A stretch of 64,000 nt of DNA from Tetracladium setigerum. Its lineage: Eukaryota; Ascomycota; Leotiomycetes; Helotiales. The notes beneath the pieces are model-generated. The model was not told the DNA's origin, did not search any database, and saw only the letters and a program-made list of their open reading frames with translations. Positions 35,240 to 47,284 of this stretch are shown here, in pieces; within the stretch, counting starts at the first letter, position 1, and each line of letters opens with the position of its first letter. The stretch spans positions 1,426,001-1,490,000 of the forward strand of contig PZJY01000010.1 of the NCBI GenBank assembly GCA_031472005.1, given 5' to 3'. Position numbers and translations under genes: made by a program.

Positions 35240-37187
35240 AGCTGTCCCTCAATGTACGACCCTAGTGAGAGAAGGAAATATTGCTCTGCGATTTCTCCAA
35301 TCTTGAACTTTGCTTTCGCGTTTCTACTTCATTATCGATGATACCAACATAACGATTCTCTTTTCCCTTTGCGTTGCTCGTCGACCGTCAAAAAGTCTTA
35401 CACGACAATACGCAAAACTCGTCTTTCCCCAGATTGCAGCTTTCACTAGCCTGCATTCTGTTGACGACTGTACTACCAACTCTTTTCACGGCAAGAATTT
35501 CACAATTTCCTCGTCTTCACACAAAAATTCAGCGGCTATTTCTCTTCCTCTCTCTCTCTCTCTCTTTATTTCTTGGGAGGGGGACGACTACCAACGCACA
35601 AAACGTCTATGCCTTTCTAATGCCAATCAAAAAACAACAATCAACAACTAATATCATAAAACGTCCATTTTGCTTCCTCGACCTTATCTTATCTCTCTGC
35701 CACTCTTCGCCTCACAAATTCTTCGAGGCGAAAAAGATGGCAAAAGAGTGGGAGTGATGGAGGATTGCATGTAATAATGGACCGGGGTTTTATATCTGGG
35801 CGGAGTGATGGAGTAGAAATACGGAACTATGGGAAGGAATGGACTGGAACGGGGCATAATCATTTTATTATTATTGCTACACAGAAATGGGATGGGTGTG
35901 GGGAATCGGAGGGGAGGGAAGGTGGTGGGCGATGGAATATCTGCCTTCAACAGTTGTTTATCATCCACTACAGTCCCTAGGCATTAGGTGTACGGGGATG
36001 TGAAAAAGAAAATTAAAAAGTTTATGATCTTGACCATTTCTATCCTCTCAGTCTGTGTGTGTGTGTGTGTTCCTCTCACTCTTTCTTTGTGCCACAAATT
36101 AAACCCTACCTACTGTACCTATTGCCATCCAATCCCAAATTCCTCTCACTAATCATCCATGTGACGCACAAAAAGAAACGAGAAAATTCCTTGCTTATCT
36201 CCCTTTCGCCCCTTTTTTTTTGTGCGCGCGTGTGCCACTGTTGTGCTCAGTCACTCACGTCGCACAAAAAAAATTATGATTTTCCACTCCTCCCCCTTAT
36301 CGTTATCCTTATCGGTATCTCACTATCTCCCTCGTCCTTCGTAATCTCCCCTGACTGACCTGGCCTGGGGCGACGCGTGCGTGCCGTTGCAAGGAGATCT
36401 GCCGAGATTGCGGGTGCGGGTTTACATTTGATTTTCGGTTAGGTTAGGGGAATCAATGAATGGACAAAGTCTGGATTTGGGAATTTCTTAATTGGGATAC
36501 GGTGGGATCATTGGACTGGATAATTGATCGGCAGGCCCGGGCGATCGAAATGAAGGTACGGTATTACCAAAGAAACGTGTGGGATTGCGAGATTTTGTTT
36601 GGTGGGGGATTTTTTGGGAGGTTTGGGGTGGAGATTTGTAGATGAGATTTTCCGTTGATAATGGAGAATGGAGATCATGATGGAGATGGAGATTCCCGTA
36701 CATTATTGGGTTTTGTTTGTTAGATTGTTGATGGGTGAGTGCTGAAATAATGGGATTTGGACCTTGCCCTCTCACGGACGTGATACAAACAAAAGGCTTG
36801 CTCCTTTTTTTCCTATTTGTTTAGAAAAAAATAATTGGTTCAAAAAATGTGCTTCTGTAATTTTATTTCCTCTTGCAATCTTAGTAAAAAATAGACACTC
36901 TGCTCATAATTTATTTCCCCCCAAAAACCCATAAACTCATATAAATTCATCGATAATGCTCCCCATAAATATTTCTTTCCTTTCAACTCCAAAGCTCTGT
37001 AGTGTCCTGACTCGATTGCCTTCTTCTGTATATCATGTCCTGCACTGTGCCGTTGCGCCAGTGCTTACTTACAAATGTATTGTACATTACTTGATATTGT
37101 ACAGTACATACTTATTTCTTCATATCTTTGTAATGGCTTGAAGCTGAAAGCTCACGGGCGCCTCATCACTGAAGTCCCACCCGAATC
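35240..37187. other. Intergenic between convergent areB and the K+ channel gene
   Basis: Shared downstream region of two convergent genes. Contains CT repeats (35550-35570), a GT repeat at about 36053-36070 and several A/T runs. No protein-like frame. Confidence 0.55.
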
Positions 37188-40100
37188 TCATGCTCTTTTC
37201 ACCTCTTCACTCTTATTTCCACTTCCTCTCCCACTACCACCACCACTCACCTGCTCTCTTCCCACTTCCTCTTTTTTTTCGTCTCTCACTTCCTCCTCTT
37301 TCGCTTCCTCCTCTTTCCTTTTTCCCTTCCGACTATTCAACCTCACAATCTGGACTCCACTCGGTCCTCTCGAAAGAACAGGACTTATATCTCTACTCTC
37401 ATCATTCCCATCATTCCTCCACCTCTCTTTCATCCTTCTCTTTGTAATCCCCTCTTTCCCTTTCCCTTTCTCTCTCTCCTGGTTGTGTTTGTGGTCGTGA
37501 TCTTGCAAATTCAAATGATGATAGTCCACATGTACACCTGGAGCACGCGGACCAGGATGAGAGGGGTAGTGCAGCTCTCTTGCTAGCGCTTTGGCTTCAA
37601 GGGTTGGAATGTGATTACCAGTTGGGATCTCGAATGTTGGCGCTGTAGTGGTGGTGTTGAATTTTGGATGTGAATGTGAATGCTCGTCGTGGTGTGGTTT
37701 TTCGTGGGGTGGTGGTGGTGGTGATTCTTCTCGCTCTTCACGATCCTCTAGTTGGTGGTGGTGCTTTTGTGCCGTGCGTTTTGACTTGAGTTTTGATGTT
37801 AGTTGGTTGAATGGTTTTTTGGCTTGTGAAAAGTTGGGCTAGGTATGGGAGGCAAATGCTGGGAGAAGAATAGGGATGGGACTTACTTGACAAGCTTGTC
37901 TTCTGGTGTATCTGTTTAGACTTTCACATAGTCTGTCTAGTACCCACTATACATGAAGTCAGTATATTTCTCATCGAGCGCTTTGCAAGTGACGCTTTTC
38001 GAGATGATGCTCTGTGTGAGATATATATTCTCGAGACATCTCTCCCTACGACGTCCACTGAACATATCTCTACGTTTGCATCGAAACAATCGCAAAGTTC
38101 GACATAATGAACACTCACCTCAGTCTCACTAACATCCGCCAACATCGGCGAATCCTCTCCAATCCAATCCCAAACCTGCACATCATCACCTTCCTCCTCC
38201 CCTTCCTTCCTCGCACTAAATCTGATCAGTCTCGTAAACTCGACCCACTCCTCATAACTATACTTCTTCGGTTGGCCCAACTTCAAATCATTCGCCGTCT
38301 TCCTAATCGCCACCGCCAACCTCCTTGCCAAATCATGATCCGACAACCTCTTCTGATCTTCCTCTTTCACAGTTTCCTCCGTTACAAGGTCAGCGGTGTC
38401 GTCTTCATGCGTAAGTTCACGTTCTTCCTCTTCGGCTGTTTCGGGTCGTGTGATATCTTCAAAATCAGCTTCGATGTCTTCGGTGGGGCTTTGCAGTTCA
38501 AATCCTTTCTCGACTCGTCTTTTCTCTTGTCGTTCCTTCGTCTTTCTCGCCAACCAATCTCGCAATCGGGGGTTCTTCTCGAGGAAATCATGCCAGACGC
38601 CTGCCTTTGGCATGACGGTCCAATCTGCTAGGGTGAAGGTGCCACGATTGATGGCGCTGATGACCGTATCGCCCATATCTGAGATTAAAATTGTCATTGT
38701 AGGAATTGCAACGAGGGACCAAATAACAAAAAAGGGTTTGCCGGCGTTGCTTCGTGGGGAGAAATCACCGTAGCCGATGGTAAGAAGAGAGACGTAGCAG
38801 AAGTAGAGGGATTGGAAGTATGATAGTCCTTGTAGACGTTGTTCAGCTACCATGAAAACGGCTGCGCCTACACACCATAGTGTCCCGAAAGCGAGAACGG
38901 ACATCGATAGGGCGTAGTATTGTTTGAAGCGCGAGGTGTGCGCCTGAATATCTCGCATGGCATTGAAGCGATCACGTTCTTCTTTCAAGAGGATCAGTCT
39001 TTCTCGGCGTTTTGAGCGTTGGAATGATTTCTGGGTCGATGTACGATGTTGCATCTTTGCATCTCGGGACAGGGGTTGATGAGCTCGTCCTGCTCCTCCT
39101 CTTCCACTAGAACTTAGGACTGGCGTGGCTTTTTGTTTTTGCTCTTTAAAGACGATACTTCGACCGCGCAGTTCGAAATGTCCGTACTGATCGAGGGATG
39201 AACGTTTTGTTAGGACTGGAAGATTTGAAGTCGATGTTGTAACGGGTTGAGCGCGTGTTACATCTGAATTCCTTCGTGGGGGAAGACCAAGTCGATCCCG
39301 AAGTTCGTTTTCGCTTGTTACTGTTCTCCCAAATGTGCGTTGCCGCTCATTAAGTTGATGTTTGCGGATGACGTTATCTTTTGACATTCCCGAAGCGAAT
39401 TTGCGGATGCTGTTGATCATCAAACCTAGGAATATGATACCAAAGACCGAGTAGGGAAACACAAGTCCTCGTCCTGCATCGTTGACCGCAGTGATATCAC
39501 CAAATCCTATTGTCAAAACCGTCACATCGCAGAAGTAGAGGGCATTAGCATATGTGAAGCCACACACTCTTGAGAATACTGCTGCCCCACCAGCAAGCCA
39601 GAAGAAAAACATCATCGTTTGGAGAATCAAGGTCCGCTGATCATCGTCGAGATCGAAATGTTGAGGATAATGGCCAAGGAAGTAGCCGAGCATATTGATC
39701 ATCAAGATCATGGATCCGATCAAGTAAAGCGTTGCTGCAATGATAGCATACCAAAATCCTTGGGAGTAGGTCTCTCCAGGTCTGACAGGAGGAACGTAGT
39801 TGTTCACAGCAATGATGATGCCAATCAACTGAGCGCTTTTAGCATATGTATCTTGGATGCCAAGATGAGGGGACTTACAATTCCAGTTGCAAAATACCAA
39901 CTTATTATCGTTACTGGCAAAGCAATGATATACCTAATTCTTCTTGTAAAATTCAACAACAGGAAGAAGTTTCCAAAAAAGCCAAGACCTAGCGAGATAG
40001 CATTGAGAACAAGCTCCCTGATTCAAACTGTTTTTAGTATATGCTACTTTGCCAACAAATATGGAACGAAACTGACCAAGTCGGATCTAGAGGACGAAGT

Positions 40101-40636
40101 CAGTATAATTCTCACCAATCGAGGGGAACCCCCATAAAATTTCTTGCAATGAAATATCGGAATGAAATGAGCACGATAAGAAAAAGTACATACCAGGAAT
40201 ATTCTCCCCAGCATCATCCGTTCCCTCGGGTAACTCTCCATTGTTCGGTAACCTCACTCTCCATTTCGATACCAACGCAGCAATCGAGAGCACATTAGCC
40301 AATGGTCCAATAGTAGCTGCTAGCAACGGAATTGCAGTCGAAGCAAACCACCAATCCCTATTATAGATAATTTCAGCGTCCGTCCCTCAATCTCAATCTC
40401 ACCCATGGAAACATCCAATTTTCTGTGGTAAAGGAAAAGAGGGAAGTCAAAACTTACTGTGGTAGATCATCCGTCTTCCCCCTCAACTTAAACCTCCCAA
40501 TTCTTCGAATGTGGGAATCAGTCAGCTCGAGTTTATTGTTATTGCTACTATCTCCATCATCGTTGTCGTTCGTGGTGGCGATTGCATCCGTACCATTCAT
40601 CGGAGACGGAGGAGAAGTGCTTGTTGTCCGTGCCAT
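37188..40636 (-). CDS. tok1: Two-pore-domain outward-rectifier K+ channel (TOK1 type)
   Basis: Plasma-membrane K+ channel with eight predicted helices and two pore loops. Pore 1 carries VLTIGFGD, pore 2 LLTIGYGDFSP; helices such as IGIIIAVNNYV, ATLYLIGSMILMINMLGYF and FFVIWSLVAIPTMTILISDM are clear. Exons, some ends approximate: 40636-40458, about 40360-40193, a 10-nt microexon 40086-40077, about 40021-39892, about 39830-38121, a short one around 37975-37895 (WVLDRLCESLNRYTRRQACQ) and a last one from about 37842 to 37188. The microexon supplies DPT and part of the Trp in the join to ELVLNAISLGLGFF. The cytosolic tail is very long, acidic then Lys/Glu-rich, with a His-rich stretch. No frame defect. 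Downstream exons have no stop, so 37188 rather than the earlier frame end at 37924 is taken as the terminus. Confidence 0.9.
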
Positions 40637-42034
40637 GGTTCCGTCCTGGTGGTGCTTTTGTGTTATTGGCGTGCATACATGATGATTATCGTTCCACCTT
40701 CCTCTCCAACCCTTTCAATATTAATGCCCTCAACAGGAGAGAATTACGGTTCGAGAAAGATGATGGCAAAGTTGCAAAATAACCAGGTTTTCGTTCTCGA
40801 GGGATGGACGTGTTGAGTCAGGTGGATGTAGGTCTGCTGAATAACCACGAAACAACCCCACATGCAAAAAGGAGGAAGTTGCTTGCTTGCTTGCCTCCTT
40901 GTTTGTTCCCAGAGAGTAAGAGCAACGCTCGTATTATTCAGCACCTTTCTTCTCGAATATCAAACGTCCTCATGCAGGTACTGCTGTATGGTGGTGTATC
41001 CCCCAGTACAGTACTTCCTGCACAGACTCCTTCAAACAAATGGGAAGTAAAGATGTTGTCGATGAGGTAGATTTGAAGGGTAAAACAACGCGGGGTGATC
41101 GAACGACAAAACGAGAAGAAATCAAAGACGGGATCGATAGCTTTATCGATAAGAGACAATCGAAACCTCAGGTGCACTTGACTTGATATGTCTTGATCTT
41201 GTCCTTCCATTGGCCACGAGATGTGTGTGCGCCACAAACCACGAGGGAGAGCTGTGAACAAAGCTACCTATCGAGTAGTAGTTGTCCCTAACGTCGAACT
41301 TTGAGTTCATGGGGGTGACCCTGAGGTAATTACTTGATGGCATTTTCAAAAGCGTCGCTGAAAGAAAAGGAATCCGCTGGATTTGCCTGGTGGTTAAAGA
41401 AGTAGAACGAGTATCTTTTGGAGCGAGAAGAAGGCAAGATATCCGGGTGAAGCCACTCACTCACTTTCTGGAGTGACCGACCAGATGACGCGCCGCTGAA
41501 GCATTTGACCTGTGGGAAGATCACCAGCCAAGCTTCTCAGTCAGCCCACCACCACTCCCTCTTTCACGCGCGATTAAAAAAGCTTTTTATCACAACATTA
41601 CATCTCTCACTACCGCTCTTACACACACTCTCTCTCTTCACTGAAACCTTCCAAAACAGACAGGTAGTCTTATTGAGGAAGATGATTTTGGGTATTAATG
41701 TTACACGCTTGTTCAAACATTCAATCTTTCTCTCTCATCGCTTCTCCACGAGTTCCTCCTGCATACCAGTCACCCCGAATGCCGAAGGCAAAATCCATCA
41801 TGACCAAGAATCCGTCGTGCATCATCTCCAAAACGCTACAGTACGCTCTCACACAAGGCATCATCCTAAATTATTCTGATCCGTGTTGCGCTTGCCAGAG
41901 CTGCTAAAACACCTCAGAGTAGCTAGCTACCTTACCAAACACCGAGTTCTCCAATCTATCCGAATACTCCAGAAAGGGACCGAGTATGTAAAAACACCCC
42001 ATATTACATATAGATATGCCATCTCAATTACGCT
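40637..42034. other. Intergenic: K+ channel promoter and end of the glucan-synthesis gene
   Basis: No gene supported. Small overlapping frames on both strands lack protein character. A short inverted pair (GATCGATAGCTTTATCGATAAG) lies near 41131. Confidence 0.5.
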
Positions 42035-44319
42035 TTAGCATTCATGCATCAGAATATTCTTCGGCCATCCGTAACCCGTTTGATCCCATTTCTAAAGACA
42101 ACATTAGCTTCTTTGCAATAAGAAACATAGCAAGTGTCACTTACCGTCAAATTTGCGTTCCGATATGCCCTCGGATGGTTTTTGATATACTCCGTTGTTG
42201 GGTAGCCAGGCGGATCACAAGTCACCATTTCTTCCCCCTCCTTCTGGTAAATCCGCACGTAATCAACGTGCATCACGGTAGGAAATTTCAACTGGCCCAT
42301 TCGAATCTCCGACCATGAGCCACTGATACCCAAATTCAGGATCAGCGACATTGGCTCCTGCGAAATCTGCCTGGCCGCAACATTTCCATTTGGACCAATC
42401 GCTCGGCCGTCCATCATGAATGTCTGGTCTTCTCCAACAAACCAAGCAATTTTGCCTTCGCTGATTCCTGGGACGTATTCGAAGGCATACTTTTGGTAAT
42501 CTTTGTTATCGTACCAGTTATTGTTGAGGAGGGTGGTTCCACTGACGGCTTGCTGGAAAGGTCCGCCGCAATATTCATTCATCTGCGTGGTGTTGTAATT
42601 TGGAATTTGCAAGTAGTTGCTGTTTGGACGATACCATACATCGAAAGGTGCGACTTGGAAACTCTGCGTGACGACTCCGATGAGATTGTTGGAATCAACT
42701 GAGCCTTCGAGAATATCAATCTCAGGAGCACCCCGTCCGACTCCGGGGTTTGGGTGATCACCACCAGGACAAGTGCAGGAGTTGAGTTTCTGACCCGGCA
42801 AATGAGATAAACCGTCTGGAGAAGATTGGTTTGGTGTAATTCCAAGATCGCAGCTGTCGTAGGTGTATGGCCAAACACCCTCGGTAGTGGATAGATACCC
42901 GGGACGTCCCAGGTTCCCCATCGACCATGCTCCTGGCCACAAACCAGGAACTCCCGCTGGCCCAGCAAGAGAAACGGAAACCTCGAATACACCACCTTTA
43001 AAACACATTTGATTCCAACTGTTCAACATACCCGATCGGAATTGAAGGTTGTGGTTTGGAAATCTGTCCAGTCTCAACTGCAGAGTTCCATTGGCGGTTG
43101 TCGCAGCATCGGGATCATACCATTCCATATCCTGGGTTGCACCATACCAGATATCCGGTGCTGTCCAATATGGGTCGTCTCCTAGGTAGAAGGTTCGATT
43201 GGGCTTGTTGAACTCATCACTGAATACAAGCTTCAAGCTTTCCTTGCCGAATACGCTTTGCCTTGTATAAGCACTAGCTGGAGTATCCTCATCTATAAGT
43301 CCTCTACGAACGTTCTTTATTAGAGGATAAGTCCTGTTGTTGACATGCGCCCAAGCTGGTCCGTAATCAATATAGACATCTTCCTTGCCTGGCGGCTGCC
43401 CGAGGACATCTCCGTGTTTTTTGGTGTAAGTCAGAACAGGCAGTAAAATGAAGAGAGCAACAAAACCGAGGAACATAAACACGGTTCCGATCAAAGAGCC
43501 AACTGTTTTCTTACGCCAGAAATCAGTCAACTTTGGTCTGAAATTGCGATCATCGTCGGGTGCTGGCATGTGCTGGCTATCATCTTCTTCGATCTCGTGA
43601 GGGTACAAGATGAAGCCTTTCTCTCCACCACGATATGGCCCAAAAGAGCCAATGCCATCATCTAGATAGACGCGTTGCTCTGTATCTGTTTGCTCAACAA
43701 CATGTGCGGGTTGTGCTGGAATGTGGGTAATAAAAGAGACTGGTGCAGCGAGTGCTACCATCGATGATGGCCTTTGTGTATGTTGGCTGGAATTGGGTCC
43801 TGGATTCGGCTTCGATTGGGGATAGCGCGAGTAGTCTCGTCCCAAATCTTTCAAAAGCTTTGTACTACCGGTCCAACTCCCTCCAGATGCCTGTCTCAAC
43901 AAGCGTTGTTCAAAACTTGAGCTGTCCGATTTCAAATCGGCCGCTCGAGGGCTGAGGAACGACGCATTATGAGGGTTTCTCGAAGGAGCTGAACTCATAA
44001 GCGAAACATCGACACAAGTTCCAGCTGTGACCTCCAAGGAAGACGGTTCCGAATCCTCTGGAGAAGGAGAAAGCTCGACTCGATGATGACTTTCCCTTCC
44101 ACTCGCAGCCAGAGAAGCCAACTTCATTTCCAACTCCAGAGTAGATTCTTGTGGTCCAAGCAAGCATTCCTCGGAGTCAGCATGTTGCCTGGAGGAAGAT
44201 CTCGAGTGTAGTATAGCAGTATGTCGTTCGGCAGCCATATGTATATTCGATCGACCAGCTTGCTCCATGCCGCTACGATCAACCTCATTTTTCATCTCCG
44301 CTTTATTCAATCTTGCCAT
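42035..44319 (-). CDS. skn1: KRE6/SKN1 beta-1,6-glucan synthesis-associated protein (GH16-like)
   Basis: Type II membrane protein of the secretory pathway needed for cell-wall beta-1,6-glucan. Exons 44319-42145 and 42091-42035 (53-nt intron), 743 residues, usual length. A cytosolic Ser-rich N-terminus of about 280 residues precedes one signal-anchor helix (GSLIGTVFMFLGFVALFILL). The luminal GH16-like domain has the acidic motif APEIDILEG, plus SDEFNKPNRTF and YTYDSCDLG. Sequons such as NRTY and NQSS suggest N-glycosylation. The small second exon gives the family ending KWDQTGYGWPKN then HEC; without splicing the frame would run on to a false tail. Whether KRE6-type proteins hydrolyse or transglycosylate glucan is unsettled. 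KRE6 and SKN1 cannot be told apart from one fungal copy. Confidence 0.94.
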
Positions 44320-45508
44320 TGTCCTGCTGCCAAGCTTTCCCTATTGTTCTCGAGGTGTAGTTCGAGACTGGTTTGTCCGTCACTCCATCAAATGGTTATG
44401 TGGTCGTTGGTACCCTCGGATCTATCTCTCCTAAAAGAATGCTAGCAGCGTACGTATATTTCGTATGGTGACTGTCGATTTCAATACTGGCGTGATGATC
44501 TGGACCAAAAATAAAGATTGAAAGGATTATGATTCAATTTGGAAGCTTGCGTCCGTCCTGCAGATATGCTGTTGCTACTTCCGTATACTCAGTGTAGTCC
44601 AAAATGAAGCCAGAGCCTTCTCGGCGGTCAACTGTGGATTTCAAACTCCTGTGATTTCCCCAGAAATCAGTCCCAAAGTAATTCCAAGCCTTAAAAAAGC
44701 CAGCACCACGTTCTGCAAGTGCAGCAAATGCAGAGCGAAGGGAAGGACGAATGTACAAAGTACCGTACAGTACAAAAGTGGCAGACGGTATAAACCTGTT
44801 GAATAGCGCGATGGATGGACTGACGACCCGAGCGCACGAGCGAGTGAAGTGCAAAGAAGAACGAGTATCAGTATCAATCAAGACAGCGAAACGAATGTGT
44901 TGGTTGGGATCGAGAATATCGAGTAGCTTAGCTTGACAGTTGGGAAGTTCTAAGCTGCGTCGTCTCTAAGAGAAGAGGGAGGCAGGGATGCCAAGACAAT
45001 GCCGAAAACGATCACTGTGACGATGGGAAAGTTCTTTTCGAAAAAGGGAAGTATGAACAAGGGCCCTATTATCGGGGTTGTAATGGACGAATTATTTGGG
45101 ACATCGATTGCAAGGTGCTTGATTCGCCGGATTGGATTGTATCCGATTGTGTGGAGAAGTTCGACCAGGATTCAGGAGCTGTTGGTGGATTTATTGTTGG
45201 AATCAGGAATGCAACTTCGAAATATAGTTTATTTCTTTAGAAGAATCTCTCTTCAGGTTTTGTTTTCCAAATTTGCTATTGCAAGAATTGCGTCTCGTTT
45301 CGTAATACATTTCATTGCTATGCCATGACACCCAACGCTCACGCTAATATATCCCATTCGCATTCGCCGACGAGTGAAGATCAAGTCTCTAATAAGATTC
45401 GACTTATCAACCCGTGTTTCCTTTTCGTTCAAGATACACTCCAACCTCACGGAATATAATCTTTTCATCCATCCCCTAAATGAAATTGCTCATTAGCTCA
45501 TCCCTCTC
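44320..45508. other. Intergenic upstream of the KRE6/SKN1-like gene
   Basis: No gene supported. It holds that gene's promoter and the 3' region of the first DUF3716 gene. Open frames at 44534-44881 (-) and 44999-45328 (+) have no intron support or family resemblance. Confidence 0.5.
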
Positions 45509-46720
45509 TCAACGAACCTCCCCACCCACCACCTCATCATCATCCAAGATCCCTAGCATCGTCTTCAACGAATTCAACTGCTTCTCCAAATGATCAATCC
45601 CTCCCTGCATCCCACTGATCACGCTATAAATCTGTCGTTGCTTCGCCTTGGGAAGCGTATCAATCACCGGAACACTTGGGCGATCACTGCTCATCGACTC
45701 ATATCTTGCCCCTGGCTCCCCTGACGCCGGGAATGATGCTGATTTGGAATGCGATGTCGAATGTTGGACTGGTGTGAATCCCGACGGGTGATTCCCAATG
45801 CCATTGCCATTTTGTGAAGGCGTTTGCGCTGATGTCAAGGCTGATGGGGAGGGCTCACCACCATTCTGAAATGATCGTCGATTGTTCCAACTCTCATGTT
45901 GGGGCCGCGTGGTAGATACAGCCGGTTTGTTGTAAGGTGGGTTTGTATTGCCGCCGTAGGGAGCTGGGAGGCGGGATGGTGGGAGGATAGGTGATTGACC
46001 CAGTGTGAGAATAGGTGAAGGTGCCGAACGGTCATTCTTGTGCCTTTTTGCGGCAACATTCAAGAACTCGATTGGATTGAGATCTTCTTCCTCATCACCA
46101 CGTCTGGCGGGTTGGTCCAGAGGCTCAACATCGGTTGCCTTCGTTCGACTACTGCGAGTTGCACTATTGCTACTGTTGGCAGCGTTCTCTAAAGCCTTAG
46201 CTGTGGCACGGTGTTTGCGTTTCTTGGTAGTTGCTGGAGTCGTGCTCTCTTCTAGAATAAAGTAACCCCGAATTAGCTTCTAATTCAACTCATAACAAAA
46301 GCAATATTCAGATCTCATAGCGTGACAAACAGCCAAACATACCAGCAGCATTCCGATTTCTCAAACTACAACTAACCCCCTTCGACGGGAAAACACACGT
46401 AGCACAGGATCCCGAATAGAACTCATCCATTGCAACGCACTCAGTGAATCTTCCATTCCCTTTGACACAAGTCTCGCAAGGCTCAGCTTGAATCTTCCCC
46501 TTGCCACGAGTGCAAGAGCACCTTTCTGCTGGGTGCGATTGCCGGAATTGATATCATCTTCGAAGAGCTCTTGACCTTGCCGCCATGGGACTTCGCGAAT
46601 GACGGGGTGCTGTCTGAGGCGGTCAAGATACGGGGTGGTTGTTGGTGATGGCTCGTCAGCTCTCGCCGAAAAATCGACATTTCTTACACCGGCATGAGCA
46701 AAGACTGAAGATTTTGTCAT
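45509..46720 (-). CDS. DUF3716 Cys-rich protein A (tandem paralogue), one frameshift
   Basis: Member of the fungal DUF3716 family; function unknown. Exons 46720-46343 and 46251-45509; 1122 nt with one base restored, 373 residues. The Cys-rich domain (residues about 70-120) reads RCSCTRGKGKIQAEPCETC, then VKGNGRFTECVA and SGSCATCVFPSKGVSC: a CxxC-based, zinc-binding-like layout. A Lys/Arg-rich segment (TTKKRKHRATAKA) could be a nuclear signal. A long Ser/Pro/Asn-rich linker leads to a C-terminal helix motif IDTLPKAKQRQIYSVISG, then MQGGIDHLEKQLNSLK. The frame breaks before the domain at a GGG run (46531-46533, plus strand): FEDDINSGNRT is in one frame and ERCSCTR in the next. Transcribed in the same direction as protein B, 0.56 kb downstream of it. 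DNA or chromatin association is a guess from the basic and Cys-rich parts. Confidence 0.8.
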
Positions 46721-47284
46721 GTTGGATGTGAGATTTCCAGTCCGTCAATTGATCAATCGCTGGGTTTTTATGAAGAAGGTTTGTGTGCTGTTGAGACGCG
46801 ACTCAGGATCGATCAGCTGAAGTGAATTTGTGCCAAGAATCAAAATATCGGAGGGGAAGGCTGGGGCCGAGACCACATACAGTACCCGACACTAGTGTGG
46901 TTAACCGACTTTGAGCAAAACATCAACATCATTGTTATTGACTCGTACTTTTTATACTCTGGGAGAAAATGAACGAGGTATTAGTCGATATAAATTTCCA
47001 CTGAATCCCCTCAGAGATATCAGCAAAATCAGGAAGTTCATTCTTCTTACGCTATGAAGCTATTATCTAGAGTGGCTTTGTGCCCTTCGGCATACCTATC
47101 CGCTATACCTGGTACATATATCTACAAAAGCGAGTAAAATCCATCGCTCAAAAGCCAGCATTATTCGTCAATCGTAGAGCCTTCTCGAAAGGTCTATCTC
47201 AATCCTTGTTTCCTTCCCCTCCCCCTGGCTAAAGTCCCCTCAAAAATATTAATATTATGTTGCTTTTTCTTGCCGAGCGGTAGG
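46721..47284. other. Spacer between the two DUF3716 paralogues
   Basis: No gene seen. It contains the promoter of copy A and the 3' end of copy B; A/T-rich with no clear repeats. Confidence 0.5.

Noticed and set aside
37924..37975. End of the K+ channel gene at 37924
   Set aside because: That frame end lies in an intron; GTGAGT and GTAAGT donors with matching acceptors lead through two more exons with coherent coding sequence to 37188.
44534..45328. Small genes between SKN1-like and DUF3716 protein A
   Set aside because: Two short frames on opposite strands without intron support, motif or family resemblance.
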